In this document: positions 5,545 through 5,894 of the stretch, piece by piece
Layout of the letters: every line of letters begins with the position of its first letter
Numbering within the stretch: the stretch's first letter is position 1
Source: an uncultured Mollicutes bacterium
GTDB taxonomy: Bacteria > Bacillota_I > Bacilli_A > RFN20 > CAG-826
Direction of reading: 5' to 3'
Assembly (NCBI GenBank): GCA_937893635.1
Contig: CALBGF010000066.1
Span: forward strand, 1 to 5,894
Length of the DNA stretch: 5,894 bases
Program-made: the position numbers and the translations under genes
Notes under the pieces: generated by a model
Seen by the model: the letters and a program-made list of their open reading frames with translations, nothing else
Told to the model about the DNA's origin: nothing
Databases searched by the model: none

Positions 5545-5894
5545 ATGGCATATAAGGCACTTTATCGAACATACCGTCCTTCTACTTTTGAAGAAGTTGC
5601 AGGACAAAAACATATTGTAAAAACATTAAAAAATGCACTAGCAACAAATAAAATTGCTCATGCTTATCTTTTCTGTGGCCCTAGAGGAACAGGAAAAACA
5701 AGTATGGCTAAATTATTAGCTAAGGCTTTGAATTGTGAAGAAGGATTAGGTCACCAATGCAATCATTGTTCAAACTGCTTAGCTGTTAGCGATGGATCTC
5801 ATCCAGATGTTATTGAAATTGATGCCGCTAGTAACAATGGTGTTGATGAAGTACGTGATTTAATTGAAAAAGTTAAATACTCACCAATTAAAGG
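5545..5894 (+). CDS. dnaX: DNA polymerase III subunit gamma/tau (partial, C-terminus off the right edge)
   Basis: This is the AAA+ ATPase subunit of the clamp loader, which opens and loads the sliding clamp and organises the replisome. The first 116 codons are present. The N-terminus ALYRTYRPSTFEEVAGQKHIV is the typical DnaX/RFC box. Walker A is GPRGTGKT at 45-52. A zinc-binding cysteine set follows at Cys64, Cys72, Cys75 and Cys78, one residue tighter between the first two than in E. coli. The conserved DVIEIDAASNNGVDEVRDL runs from 88 to 106. AGGTGA sits six bases before the ATG. The Walker B, sensor and tau C-terminal regions are beyond the window, so total length and any programmed frameshift cannot be judged. 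Confidence 0.97.
   Translation, partial: MAYKALYRTYRPSTFEEVAGQKHIVKTLKNALATNKIAHAYLFCGPRGTGKTSMAKLLAKALNCEEGLGHQCNHCSNCLAVSDGSHPDVIEIDAASNNGVDEVRDLIEKVKYSPIK

Noticed and set aside
1..5894. Mycoplasma-type code (TGA read as Trp)
   Set aside because: The tryptophan codons I traced in RF1, the sigma factor and the acyltransferase are TGG, and all genes are complete without reading through TGA.
1..5894. CRISPR array, tRNA/rRNA gene, insertion sequence or attachment site
   Set aside because: I saw no regularly spaced direct repeats, no cloverleaf-like GC-rich segment, and no transposase or integrase coding sequence.

Overview
The window comes from a low-GC Gram-positive-type bacterium. The DNA is very AT-rich, every complete gene ends in TAA, and there is a cytoplasmic-membrane lipoprotein with a classical lipobox. 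Every tryptophan I traced is read from TGG and no in-frame TGA is needed, so the ordinary bacterial code is enough. A relative of the Erysipelotrichia/RF39/Acholeplasma part of the Bacilli is plausible. That placement is inference from composition and gene style, not from a search.

From base 1 to about 4230 all genes read leftward. At the left edge lie prfA (peptide chain release factor 1) and the first 192 codons of prmC (the methyltransferase that modifies release factors), joined by a one-base TAATG overlap. A Rho-independent terminator at about 1739-1769 separates them from a three-gene operon. Read in its transcription order, this operon holds an ECF-type sigma factor (3716-4231), a single-pass membrane protein that is almost certainly its anti-sigma factor (2692-3726, overlapping the sigma gene by 11 bases), and a lipoprotein (1784-2623). 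The most interesting feature of the window is that the outside portion of the anti-sigma factor and the body of the lipoprotein are recognisably the same domain. The operon therefore carries two anchored copies of one unrecognised extracytoplasmic module, one with a route to the sigma factor and one without.

A 148-base divergent intergenic region (4232-4379) holds candidate promoters for both directions and a near-palindrome. To the right, reading rightward, are an acyltransferase-3 family integral membrane protein (4380-5477) and the first 116 codons of dnaX (DNA polymerase III gamma/tau, 5545 to the edge). A 67-base gap between these two contains a 9-bp inverted repeat and an extended -10 promoter candidate.

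Functionally, prfA/prmC and dnaX are housekeeping genes for translation termination and replication. The centre looks like an envelope-sensing regulatory module inserted between them. Its signal, its regulon and any link to the neighbouring acyltransferase cannot be read from this sequence.
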